From an uncultured Bacteroidales bacterium (GTDB lineage: Bacteria; Bacteroidota; Bacteroidia; Bacteroidales; Bacteroidaceae), in assembly GCA_902781515.1 (NCBI GenBank), contig CACZJU010000002.1, positions 62,001 through 126,000 on the forward strand: DNA of 64,000 nucleotides, written 5' to 3'. The notes under the pieces were generated by a model, which worked only from the letters and a program-made list of their open reading frames with translations, was not told the DNA's origin and did no database searches. Made by a program: the position numbers and the translations under genes. Shown piece after piece: positions 18,519 to 25,670 of this stretch (its first letter is position 1; the number at the start of each line of letters is the position of its first letter).

Positions 18519-21500
18519 ATGAAAAGAATTTTACTACTTCTGGCAATTATCATTTCAATTGTCAATTGCGCTTTCGCGCAGGACCGTCTTGTAGGCGGCG
18601 ACCTCAGCATGGTTCCTATCTATGAACAGGCTGGTGACCAGTGGCTCGACGAGAACGGAACAGCGATAACAGACCTTGTACAATACGTCAAGGAAAAGGG
18701 ATGGAACGCAGTACGCGTGCGCCTCTTCGTTGACCCAACGCAGGACACTGACCCAGCCACGTGTCAGGACTACGCCTACGCTCTTGCACTTGCCAAGCGA
18801 GTGAAGGAAGCCGATATGACCCTTTTGCTCGACCTTCACTATAGCGACACTTGGGCTGACCCAGGCATACAGAAGATTCCTGCATCGTGGACCGATCGCA
18901 GCAACGAAGCTCTTTGCACGCAAATCTACGAATACACAAAGACCGTTGTCAGCGGTTTCGTGGATGACTATGCCGCTCCCGACTACGTGCAGATTGGCAA
19001 TGAGATAACCTATGGTCTGTTGTGGAACACCGAAGATGGTAAATTCCCTGCCAACACCAGCGAGTATGCTGCTGCCGGCTACTGCCCCACTTGGGCAAGC
19101 CAGTACAATGCAGGAAAGACTCAGTGGGAACGCACCGCAGCCCTGCTGTCGAAAGCCTCTCAAGCCGTTCGCGAAGCCAATCCCGATGCAAAGGTGGTTG
19201 TACACACTGAGATGGGAGGACAGCCCACGACCGGCGACAACTTCTACAAGCACCTGCAGACAGCGGGCTTCACCGATTACGATGTCATTGGTCTCTCCTA
19301 CTACCCCTTCTGGAATGGTAAGATTGACAACCTCGAAGTATTGCTCACCAAGCTGAAGTCAAGCTTCCCCGACAAGACAGTTCAGGTGGTGGAGACAGCA
19401 TGGTACAACAGCAACTATCCATACTCAGCCGATGCCAGCAACGAGTACACTATTGCCTCGCTGAACCCCAAGTGGACAGCCGATGCCGAGGGTATGGTGC
19501 AGTATCTCAACGACCTTACAACTCGCTTGAAGCTCTACGATAACGTAGATGGTCTATATTATTGGAACCCAGAAGAATGTGGAAAGGGATATAGCGAAAC
19601 TGTGTGGACACATAACTTCAATCGTGGCATGTGGAAGAGCAGTCAACAGCAGCAACACACCATGCTCATCACAAGCGACGGAAACAACCCTGTGGAGGCT
19701 CTGGCTCAGTATCTCGAAGACGACGAAGTGGAGCCTCGCGAGGATGCTGGAGAATACTTCCAGAACCTCTCCTTCGAGACTGGTGACCTGACGGGTTGGA
19801 CAATCGTGCAGACCTTCTCGACACAGAAGGCCGACGGAGATGCCACGTGGATGAGCACCGATGTAGTTCGCGGCACACACGCGCTGGAACTATGGAATCA
19901 GACAGCCGAGGAAGGTCCCGTAATCAGTCAGGTAGCAAGCGTGCCCGACGGACGTTACACCATCACCCTCAAAGCCAGAACCAACAAGAAGGGCTTCTAT
20001 TTGTATGCCGGAGATGCCAAGACAGCCATCGCTGCTGAGACTCCTGCCACTTGGGCAGCCACAACGAATGTCACAGACGGAACTCTGGAGATTGGCATCG
20101 GCACAAAGGCATGGACCGACAACTACGGTTACTTCGACAGCTTCACCGTAACCCGCATCGGCGATGCCAACGGCGAAGAGGACATTGACAATACCAACGA
20201 AGAGGAGAAGCCCAAGGCCGACGAATTTACCGACGAGCAGGAAATCCTCTACAAGCTCGACCTGAAGGCTATGACAGCAGCCGTTGCCGATGGGACTAAG
20301 GCTTCGGGCGAAATCGTAATTCCCGACACCGTGAAGGTTGATGAGAAGAAATACAGCGTCAATCGCATCGCAAAGAGTGCCTTCATAGCAAACGATAAGC
20401 TGACGGGCGTCACCATAGGTAAGAACGTGGAGAAGATTGAGGGCAGCGCATTCTCCGACTGCTGGTCAATGAGTAAGCTGAACTTCGAGGGCGAATCACA
20501 ACTGAAGGAGATTGCAGCATGGAGCTTCAACAACAGCGCTATAGACAGTCTCGACATCCCTGCTGGCGTTACAGTAATCCCAGAGGGAGCATTCGCAAAG
20601 TGCTGGGCACTCGACTTCATAGCCCTGCGCGGCGAGGTTACCAGCATCGGTGCCTTTGCCTTCAGCGACTGGAGTGCAGACGAAGCGGAAACAGCCGAAC
20701 CCTCGGGGATGCCCCTGAAGAAAGGTCTGTGGATATACTCGAAAGAGGCCCCCAACATCCACAAGAAGGCCTTCTGCCCCACCGACATCGCCGAGGACAC
20801 GCTCTACGTGCACTATTCATTAGTTGAGGACACCATGTACACGCGCATAGGCTTCAAGGCAGTAGTGCCTCTGGATGAGAGCGACGGCAACGCCGAATAC
20901 ACCGACACACTCGGCCTGCGTTACTCCATCTCGCCCGAAGGTCTTGCCACAGTCGTTGGCTTCAACCACGCCCACGCACCGCAGAACCTCGACAAATGGG
21001 AACTTGTGATTCCTGAAAGCATAACAATGACTATCGACGAGCAAAAGCGCACAATCCCCGTAACAGCTATTGGCGACCGTGCTTTCTACAACCACTGGAA
21101 GCTCACCTCCGTCACTCTGCCCACCTATCTGCAGACCATCGGCGTGTGGGCCTTCTACAACACCGCCATCCAGAGCATCGTGCTGCCTGACTTCGTTAGC
21201 GAAATCCCCGAGGGAACCTTTGCCGAATGCTGGGACCTGAAGAATGTGGAAGCCGTGGGCATGATACAGAAGATTGGCGACTTTGCCTTCAGCGCATGGG
21301 CCGAGACAGGCTGCGCCTCTAAGGGCGGACCGCTGGAACGTATGGTACTACCCTACACCATTCCCGAAATCAGTGCCAAGGCCTTCTTCGCTGGCGACAT
21401 TGCCGAAGCCACCCTCTATGTAGATGCCGACAAAACCACCAATGCGGCATTCACCGCACTCGGCTTCAAGCAAGTGCTCCCCATCGATCCAAACGCCATC

Positions 21501-21653
21501 GAGGAAGTGAGAAATTCAGAAAATGAGAACATGAGAAATGACGTGTACGACATCACAGGTCGCCGCATCTCTGTGCCCTCTGTATCCTCCGTGCACTCTG
21601 TGCTCCCGAAGGGCCTCTACATCATCAGCGGCCGTCGCGTCCTCGTGAAGTAA
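18519..21653 (+). CDS. Secreted GH53 endo-beta-1,4-galactanase with CBM-like and BspA leucine-rich repeat modules
   Basis: The 1044-residue protein has a signal peptide (1-20, ending NCAFA) and a GH53 domain at about 22-395. The acid/base Glu is in VQIGNEITYG (near 161) and the nucleophile Glu in QVVETAWYN (near 292). GH53 enzymes cut beta-1,4-galactan side chains of pectin. A jelly-roll-like module (YFQNLSFETGDLTGW, about 410-550) follows, then leucine-rich BspA-type repeats (IAKSAFIANDKLTGVTIG; IEGSAFSDCWSM) at about 590-985. The tail (VYDITGRRI ... KGLYIISGRRVLVK) is a Bacteroidetes sorting-type ending. The linker before it (21507-21540) is a GAAAATGAGAACATGAG-like repeat tract. The gene begins 15 bases after murF-alr. 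Confidence 0.9.
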   Translation: MKRILLLLAIIISIVNCAFAQDRLVGGDLSMVPIYEQAGDQWLDENGTAITDLVQYVKEKGWNAVRVRLFVDPTQDTDPATCQDYAYALALAKRVKEADMTLLLDLHYSDTWADPGIQKIPASWTDRSNEALCTQIYEYTKTVVSGFVDDYAAPDYVQIGNEITYGLLWNTEDGKFPANTSEYAAAGYCPTWASQYNAGKTQWERTAALLSKASQAVREANPDAKVVVHTEMGGQPTTGDNFYKHLQTAGFTDYDVIGLSYYPFWNGKIDNLEVLLTKLKSSFPDKTVQVVETAWYNSNYPYSADASNEYTIASLNPKWTADAEGMVQYLNDLTTRLKLYDNVDGLYYWNPEECGKGYSETVWTHNFNRGMWKSSQQQQHTMLITSDGNNPVEALAQYLEDDEVEPREDAGEYFQNLSFETGDLTGWTIVQTFSTQKADGDATWMSTDVVRGTHALELWNQTAEEGPVISQVASVPDGRYTITLKARTNKKGFYLYAGDAKTAIAAETPATWAATTNVTDGTLEIGIGTKAWTDNYGYFDSFTVTRIGDANGEEDIDNTNEEEKPKADEFTDEQEILYKLDLKAMTAAVADGTKASGEIVIPDTVKVDEKKYSVNRIAKSAFIANDKLTGVTIGKNVEKIEGSAFSDCWSMSKLNFEGESQLKEIAAWSFNNSAIDSLDIPAGVTVIPEGAFAKCWALDFIALRGEVTSIGAFAFSDWSADEAETAEPSGMPLKKGLWIYSKEAPNIHKKAFCPTDIAEDTLYVHYSLVEDTMYTRIGFKAVVPLDESDGNAEYTDTLGLRYSISPEGLATVVGFNHAHAPQNLDKWELVIPESITMTIDEQKRTIPVTAIGDRAFYNHWKLTSVTLPTYLQTIGVWAFYNTAIQSIVLPDFVSEIPEGTFAECWDLKNVEAVGMIQKIGDFAFSAWAETGCASKGGPLERMVLPYTIPEISAKAFFAGDIAEATLYVDADKTTNAAFTALGFKQVLPIDPNAIEEVRNSENENMRNDVYDITGRRISVPSVSSVHSVLPKGLYIISGRRVLVK

Positions 21654-21672
21654 TTCCCCCTCCCTATAAAGC

Positions 21673-21709
21673 AAAAGCCCCAGTGCCATAATCGGTGCTG
21701 GGGCTTTTT
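21673..21709 (+). terminator. Rho-independent terminator after the GH53 gene
   Basis: AAAAGCCCCAG and CTGGGGCTTTTT form a strong stem ending in a T-run, 20 bases after the GH53 stop. Confidence 0.9.
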
Positions 21710-21720
21710 CATTTCCCTTT

Positions 21721-21859
21721 CCCCGAAACATTTTGGGGCTTTTGTTTTGACTTTTTGTCGAAATTTTACGCGACTCAGCATAGATTATGCAAGCATATCT
21801 CTGCATTCGCTGCTTTAAAATTTTGCACGTATATAATAAATATGTATATTTGCGACTGT
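21721..21859 (+). promoter_or_regulatory. Terminator-promoter repeat module upstream of the DUF2442 gene
   Basis: This stretch holds one copy of a recurring element. CCCCGAAACATTTTGGGG (hairpin-capable) runs into CTTTTGTTTTG, and further on AAATATGTATATTTGC carries the -7 box TATATTTG. Related copies are near 22383, 23172, 50606 and 52073. Nothing coding is seen between 21710 and 21924. Confidence 0.6.
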
Positions 21860-21924
21860 TAATGGACAAACTACTTCATAAAGAAAAAGAGAGTAGTATG
21901 TACAACAATTAAGAAAAGATTGAA

Positions 21925-22244
21925 ATGAAGTATTTAAGAATAAATAAAGCTGATTATATAGGCAATTTCACGGTAATGTTGACGTTCAACGATGCTACTG
22001 TCGTGACAATTGATTTTGGCTCATGGATAGCAGCACATCCACACCCCCAGCATAATCGTTATCTCGATGAAAAAAATTCAAGAAATTTTATATCGACGAT
22101 ATGGGCAATATTGCATGGGGTAGGAACCGTGATTTGTACTTCCCGATTGAACAACTGCATACTGGAAGCTTAAGTAATGAGAATATAGTCTCTTATCCTA
22201 TTTCAGAACAGAGTATACCTTGTGTTGCTGAGGATAGTTTGTAA
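21925..22244 (+). pseudogene. DUF2442 domain protein, frameshifted in a poly-A run
   Basis: The first frame (from ATG 21925) reads MKYLRINKADYIGNFTVMLT ... NRYLDEKN and then loses similarity, ending at 22173. After a -1 shift at the seven-A run (22070-22076) the family ending appears: KKFKKFYIDDMGNIAWGRNR, then DLYFPIEQLHTGSL, stop at 22242-22244. DUF2442 proteins are small (about 80-100 residues), often next to DUF4160 or toxin-antitoxin genes, with unknown function. The simplest reading is loss of one A from eight. The site A-AAA-AAT would also suit programmed -1 frameshifting, and a sequencing error cannot be excluded. Confidence 0.75.
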
Positions 22245-22256
22245 TGAAATCGCAGA

Positions 22257-22420
22257 CAGTAGATTAGACATATAGACAGAAGCGTCCGGTTGGGCGCTTT
22301 TGTTTTTATATAGAGACTTTGCGAAATATCTATAGTGACTTCGGCTATTCAATATAGTGACTTCATCATCTCACTATAAAACATTTTGGGGCATTTGTTT
22401 TGACCTTTAATAATAAATTC
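22257..22420 (+). repeat. Intergenic repeat, copy A (terminator, 22-base units, promoter)
   Basis: This sequence is closely repeated at 23041-23200. Order: AGATTAGACATA; a terminator hairpin AAGCGTCC-GGTT-GGGCGCTT (22280-22302); ATATAGAGACTTTGCGAAA; two units of about 22 bases of the form ATAGTGACTT-N-TATTCA; then ACATTTTGGGGCATTTG and a -33/-7-like stretch. A third, shorter relative is at 51225-51390. Confidence 0.8.
22280..22305 (+). terminator. Terminator after the DUF2442 pseudogene
   Basis: AAGCGTCC and GGGCGCTT pair around a GGTT loop (one G-T pair), followed by TTGTTTTTA. It is part of the intergenic repeat copy A. Confidence 0.7.
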
Positions 22421-22477
22421 GTAATTTCGTAGCCGTAAAGAGTATGTTGGCATAATTAGGACTTAATAATCTGAGCT

Positions 22478-22636
22478 ATGGAAAAGAAGGAAAAAACAAT
22501 TATCGGACATATTGGTGTAGTCGGTCCGAGATTGATTTCACGTCGCAGGAAGCAACGTGTGTTGAGCTCTGAGGAAAAGGAAAAACTTGTATCACAGGCT
22601 AAAGCTGCTTATGAGATACGTATCAATCCCGCTTAA
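22478..22636 (+). CDS. Small basic protein overlapping the retropepsin-like gene
   Basis: ATG 22478 to TAA 22634-22636 encodes 52 residues: MEKKEKTIIGHIGVVGPRLI, then a basic stretch SRRRKQRVLSSEEKEKL, ending AAYEIRINPA. I do not recognise it. Its end overlaps the following aspartic-protease-like gene by 26 bases in another frame, so the two are probably translationally coupled. It sits just after a copy of the repeated promoter module. The basic patch would suit an antitoxin- or substrate-like partner, but that is inference. Confidence 0.55.
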   Translation: MEKKEKTIIGHIGVVGPRLISRRRKQRVLSSEEKEKLVSQAKAAYEIRINPA

Positions 22637-23027
22637 GGAGTATCCAATTGAGCCCTCCTTCCGTATGTGTAAGGATTGTGTCCTTTTCTCTACGGATTAT
22701 CTGAACGTATTTGCAGCAGATGCAGCACTTATTGACACAGGAGCCACACGTACTTCTGTGAGCATGGATATTATACGCCAACTTGGCATTCCCCCTAAAG
22801 GTCGTGAACTTATAGAAATTGGAAATGCTTTGCACGATGTTTGCGTTTACAATGTTAAAATTATGCTTTCAACAGAACTGATATTTGACGTTGACGTGTA
22901 TGGATTACCAGGAGAGGGCAAAGGTGCAGTTATAATCGGTATGGATATCATAGGAAAAGGCAAACTTATCATTGAACCAACAACTGGCAAACGACATAAG
23001 GGTGAAATTATCTTCCCAACCCCATAA
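22611..23027 (+). CDS. Retropepsin-like aspartic protease
   Basis: The 138-residue protein carries ALIDTGATRTSVSMDIIRQL near residues 41-60, the D-T-G-A active-site motif of retroviral-type single-domain aspartic proteases. A second hydrophobic-Gly element GAVIIGMDIIGKGKL near 103-117 matches the family's ...IxGmDxL... block, as in retropepsin-like and clan AA proteins. Such enzymes act as dimers. No signal peptide is seen. The ATG at 22611 is preferred to a TTG at 22587. It overlaps a 52-residue ORF; the pair is framed by repeat copies A and B, like a mobile cassette. The substrate is unknown. Confidence 0.75.
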   Translation: MRYVSIPLKEYPIEPSFRMCKDCVLFSTDYLNVFAADAALIDTGATRTSVSMDIIRQLGIPPKGRELIEIGNALHDVCVYNVKIMLSTELIFDVDVYGLPGEGKGAVIIGMDIIGKGKLIIEPTTGKRHKGEIIFPTP

Positions 23028-23040
23028 CTGAAGAAACTGA

Positions 23041-23200
23041 CAATAGATTAGACATACAGAAATAAGCGTCCGGTTGGACGCTTTTTTTGTTTTAATATAG
23101 AGACTTTGCGAAACATCTATAGTGAGTTTGACTACTCAATATAGTAACATAGGCTATTCACTATATAAACATTTTGGGGCTTTTCTTTTGCACGTATTAA
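23041..23200 (+). repeat. Intergenic repeat, copy B (terminator, 22-base units, promoter)
   Basis: This is a close copy of 22257-22420. It shares AGATTAGACATA, the terminator AAGCGTCC-GGTT-GGACGCTT, AGAGACTTTGCGAAA, two to three units of about 22 bases (ATAGTGAGTT..., ATAGTAACAT...), and AACATTTTGGGGCTTTTC. Copies A and B flank the 52-residue/retropepsin pair as direct repeats. Confidence 0.8.
23064..23089 (+). terminator. Terminator after the retropepsin-like gene
   Basis: AAGCGTCC-GGTT-GGACGCTT is a perfect eight-pair stem followed by a run of T (to 23089). Confidence 0.9.
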
Positions 23201-23217
23201 ATTAATATGTATCTCTG
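23187..23217 (+). promoter_or_regulatory. Promoter reading into the 23.2-23.9 kb non-coding stretch
   Basis: TTTG at 23187-23190 and TATCTCTG (one mismatch to TAnnTTTG) at 23210-23217 are 19 bases apart. Transcription would begin near 23224, far from the next clear gene at 23913, so it yields either an ncRNA or a leader of about 690 bases. Confidence 0.5.
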
Positions 23218-23306
23218 ACCTGCGGTCGTAATCGGACGGCCAAAGGCCTACGCTTGCGTAACAACGTGGAGCAAGAAAATAGGATGCGCCTCGGCATAAC
23301 AAATAA

Positions 23307-23579
23307 ATGAGCAACAGCGATGCTGTAATGCGGCATGCCGCAAATCTTTCTTTATTTCAGGAAATTCATACAAGTATGATTTCTATCATAAAGAGAATTT
23401 TCAAGCCCATTTATTTTGTTATGCTCTCGACTTTCACTATCTTTGTGCCGTGGGAGTATCCCACTGCACCACAGCGGTGGTGTAACTTACTGGAAATAAA
23501 CGAAGCGTTATGCTCTTTTTTGCAAGCTGAAAACCTAGCAACTTTTCATTCATTGCAAAGAATCCCCGGAGTCCTATAA
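23307..23579 (+). CDS. Doubtful ORF in a structured non-coding region
   Basis: This 90-residue frame (MSNSDAVMRHAANLSLFQEI...) has one hydrophobic stretch (PIYFVMLSTFTIFVPW) but no family I recognise. It contains DNA hairpins: GCGGCATGCCGC at 23331-23342, GTGGGA-gta-TCCCAC near 23449 and CACCAC-agc-GGTGGTG near 23466. These suggest that the region may be selected for RNA or DNA structure rather than protein. Low confidence that it is translated. Confidence 0.2.
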   Translation: MSNSDAVMRHAANLSLFQEIHTSMISIIKRIFKPIYFVMLSTFTIFVPWEYPTAPQRWCNLLEINEALCSFLQAENLATFHSLQRIPGVL

Positions 23580-23580
23580 T

Positions 23581-23870
23581 AAGGCTCTGAAAGGAAGTTA
23601 GAAAGACATAGCAGCTTCACGCATAAGCGTGGAACTGACTTACATCTTTTTCCTTTCGGGCTTTGCTAGGGCCTTCAGCTTGAAGATGGGACATACAGTT
23701 CCACGCTTCAACATGTATAATAGGTCTTCTTCGGGACTGAGAAGACGGAGAAATGCCATGTAATAAGTACCTTACTTCATCAAAAGGAGCAGGCCCCTTT
23801 GGAAGTCCTTCTTATCACAAGTAATCCCAATTCCAAAGGCAGAAAAATGCTGCAAGGGGCACACATTGTG
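23581..23870 (+). ncRNA. Candidate structured RNA with competing stems
   Basis: No credible reading frame is present, but complementary segments are dense. AAGCGTGGAACTG (23625-23637) matches CAGTTCCACGCTT (23696-23708) exactly, yet part of it also forms the local hairpin CACGC-ATAA-GCGTG (23618-23631), so two folds exclude each other. GAAAGGAA (23589) pairs with TTCCTTTC (23650). GTCTTCT (23724) pairs with AGAAGAC (23740). CCTTTGGAA (near 23795) pairs with TTCCAAAGG (near 23831), enclosed by GCCCC/GGGGC. It may be a cis-regulatory leader of the downstream genes or a separate ncRNA. Ends are approximate. Confidence 0.45.
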
Positions 23871-23912
23871 TATAAAAACTAACAATTCAATAATTCAAAA
23901 AAAACATTTATT

Positions 23913-24386
23913 ATGGACAAACGTGAATATTTGGCTGCGCAGCATCAATCTAATACTGAGTACTTTAAGGCCTAGGAAGAACAGGAGGCAGAAAAAGAGC
24001 GACTTGCTATGCGGATTGAAGCAGAGAAAGAACAAGCGGCATTACAGCATGAACGGGATAAAGAACGAGCAGCACTAGAACATGAATTAGAAATGGAAAA
24101 AATTGCTGCGCAGAACCCCGAAACATATAAAATGTATCTACAAGCAAAAAGAGAGGAAGCTGAACGCCAAGCCAAACGAGAAGAGGCTGAGAGACAGGCG
24201 AAACGAGAAGAAGCTGAAAGACTTGCAAAAGAAAGAGAGGCCGAGCGATTAGCAAAAGAAAGAGAAGCGGCAATTAAAAGAGAGGAGAGTAAGAAGATAG
24301 ATTGGGACTTTATCATATCTTTTGTTGTTTTTGCAGGAATTGGAATTCTTTGCATTGTAATCGGAATGTATTTCCAAAACAAATAA
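23913..24386 (+). pseudogene. Coiled-coil membrane-anchored protein with an in-frame TAG at codon 21
   Basis: From ATG 23913 the frame reads MDKREYLAAQHQSNTEYFKA, then TAG (23973-23975), then continues open as EEQEAEKERLAMRIEAEKEQ to 24386. Without the stop it would be 157 residues. An internal ATG (24009) gives 125 residues. The body is a charged coiled coil with tandem KREEAERQA / KEREAERLA repeats. The C-terminus is one membrane helix (DWDFIISFVVFAGIGILCIV) with a short tail. The codon could derive from CAG or GAG by one change. Either the gene is broken, or translation restarts at 24009. Confidence 0.6.
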
Positions 24387-24415
24387 AATTCTAAATAATC
24401 ACAATAAAGGAAGAA

Positions 24416-24447
24416 GCCGAAAATCCTTTAAAGAGTAGGCATAATTT
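24416..24447 (+). repeat. Shared leader element, copy 1 (before the TerB-like gene)
   Basis: AATCCTTTAAAGAGTAGGC with flanking CCGAAA and ATAATTT lies 14 bases before the ATG at 24461. A near-identical copy is at 25338-25370 before the RiPP precursor gene. I did not see it elsewhere in the window. Confidence 0.75.
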
Positions 24448-24460
24448 AAAAACTATTGGT

Positions 24461-25288
24461 ATGGGATTTTTAGACAATTTCAAGAAAAAGAGAGAACAAA
24501 TGCAACAGAAAATACAAAAACTTCAGGATGCCAAGGACTCTCTGATAGAACGCTATGAGAACCTAGCCTCAAAGGCTGGGGAACGTCATGAAAGGATTAT
24601 GGAGTCTGACGAAAGCTACACAACTGATGTAGTGCAAGCATCTCAACCCTCACAATCAACACCTTCGACTGAAGATTATAAAGATGCAGCTTTCTCATCT
24701 TCTCCAAATGACAAATTTAAGTATGATGAGAAATTGGAACGTTTTATAGATCTCGCTTTGGAGGATGGTGTAATAACAGACAAAGAACGTGAAATACTCT
24801 TCAAAAAGGCTGAAGCCTTTGGCGTTGATTTAGACGAGTTCGAAATGGTTCTGGACAATCGGTTGAATGCACAAAAGCGGTGCGCCATCGATAAAGATAG
24901 TCAAACCCGAGCAAACAGTGATATGTGTGTGCAATCTCTTTTAAAAAAATTGCAAAAGCTGGAGGATGTTTTTATTGAGGAAACAAAAGATATGGGTTGG
25001 TTTAAGAAGGATTTTAAAGAGGATCAAATGATCCAGAGTAAAGTGCGTATAATAAAAGATCATCCACTTCCTCAAACAAAAGACGGCTTATTAGAGATGT
25101 TAGCATTTGCAGCTCCTCAGGGACAAAAAGTAAAGCTCTTCAGTGGTGAAGATAGTTATGTGGAAGATGTTCAAAAAGCATGGAGAACAAAATGTGGCCA
25201 AATCATCAGTAAGGCACGGTTGATGATGAGAGATGATCCTCATTCTTTAGAAATAGTTAATAACTATGCGAAAGAGTTAGGACTATAA
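24461..25288 (+). CDS. TerB-like domain protein of unknown function
   Basis: The 275-residue protein has no signal peptide. Residues 1-45 form a charged helix (FKKKREQMQQKIQKLQDAKD). A polar linker follows, then a TerB-like helical segment at about 84-135 (LERFIDLALEDGVITDKERE ... KKAEAFGVDLDEFEMVLD). This 'second-generation' acidic pattern is common to tellurite-resistance TerB-like and DnaJ-associated proteins. The C-terminal half (LLKKLQKLEDVFIEETKDMG...) is unrecognised. It shares its leader element with the RiPP precursor that follows, so it probably belongs to the same regulon. Role unknown. Confidence 0.65.
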   Translation: MGFLDNFKKKREQMQQKIQKLQDAKDSLIERYENLASKAGERHERIMESDESYTTDVVQASQPSQSTPSTEDYKDAAFSSSPNDKFKYDEKLERFIDLALEDGVITDKEREILFKKAEAFGVDLDEFEMVLDNRLNAQKRCAIDKDSQTRANSDMCVQSLLKKLQKLEDVFIEETKDMGWFKKDFKEDQMIQSKVRIIKDHPLPQTKDGLLEMLAFAAPQGQKVKLFSGEDSYVEDVQKAWRTKCGQIISKARLMMRDDPHSLEIVNNYAKELGL

Positions 25289-25337
25289 TGACATTCTAAA
25301 CACTGAAGGAAACGATGAAAACTTTCCTATTACAAGC

Positions 25338-25370
25338 GTCGAAAATCCTTAAAAGAGTAGGCAATAATTT
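25338..25370 (+). repeat. Shared leader element, copy 2 (before the RiPP precursor)
   Basis: AATCCTTAAAAGAGTAGGC with flanking TCGAAA and AATAATTT differs from copy 1 (24416-24447) by a couple of bases. It lies 18 bases before ATG 25389. The common placement suggests shared expression control or a recent duplication of leader sequence. Confidence 0.75.
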
Positions 25371-25388
25371 TTAATAACAAGCAGTATT

Positions 25389-25664
25389 ATGAATTTAACA
25401 TCAAGAAAGACAGCTCAAATGCCTGTCATTATGAATTTCACGGCTCCAAAGAAAGCTGAAGTTATCAACGAAGAAGATTACAAGGTAATTTATGATGCGC
25501 AAAACCGTATATCTTACATCTGCGGAGGTGGCGGTGGTAGCTCTTCTGGTTCTACCAGCCAAAAGGGATATAGAGATACTAAAGTCACTACACAGAGGAA
25601 GGCTGATGGGTCTACTGCGGTTTATCATCGCGAAAACGATGCCCCTGTAATGACAGACGATTAA
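25389..25664 (+). CDS. Candidate graspetide (ATP-grasp RiPP) precursor peptide
   Basis: The 91-residue protein lies six bases before an MvdD-type ATP-grasp ligase. The first half is leader-like (MPVIMNFTAPKKAEVINEED near 11-30, YDAQNRISYI). A Cys and Gly-rich hinge (ICGGGGGSSSGSTS, about 44-57) follows. The C-terminal part is rich in Thr/Ser/Lys and Asp/Glu (KVTTQRKADGSTAVYHREND, ending APVMTDD), as needed for ester or amide side-chain links made by graspetide synthetases. MPVIMNF could stand in for the PFFARFL-type recognition motif of microviridin leaders (inference). It does not match a precursor family I can name. Confidence 0.7.
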   Translation: MNLTSRKTAQMPVIMNFTAPKKAEVINEEDYKVIYDAQNRISYICGGGGGSSSGSTSQKGYRDTKVTTQRKADGSTAVYHRENDAPVMTDD

Positions 25665-25670
25665 TAGAAG

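Noticed and set aside
23220..23912. A retron or group II intron
   Set aside because: No reverse transcriptase gene is near and no intron domain V signature could be recognised.
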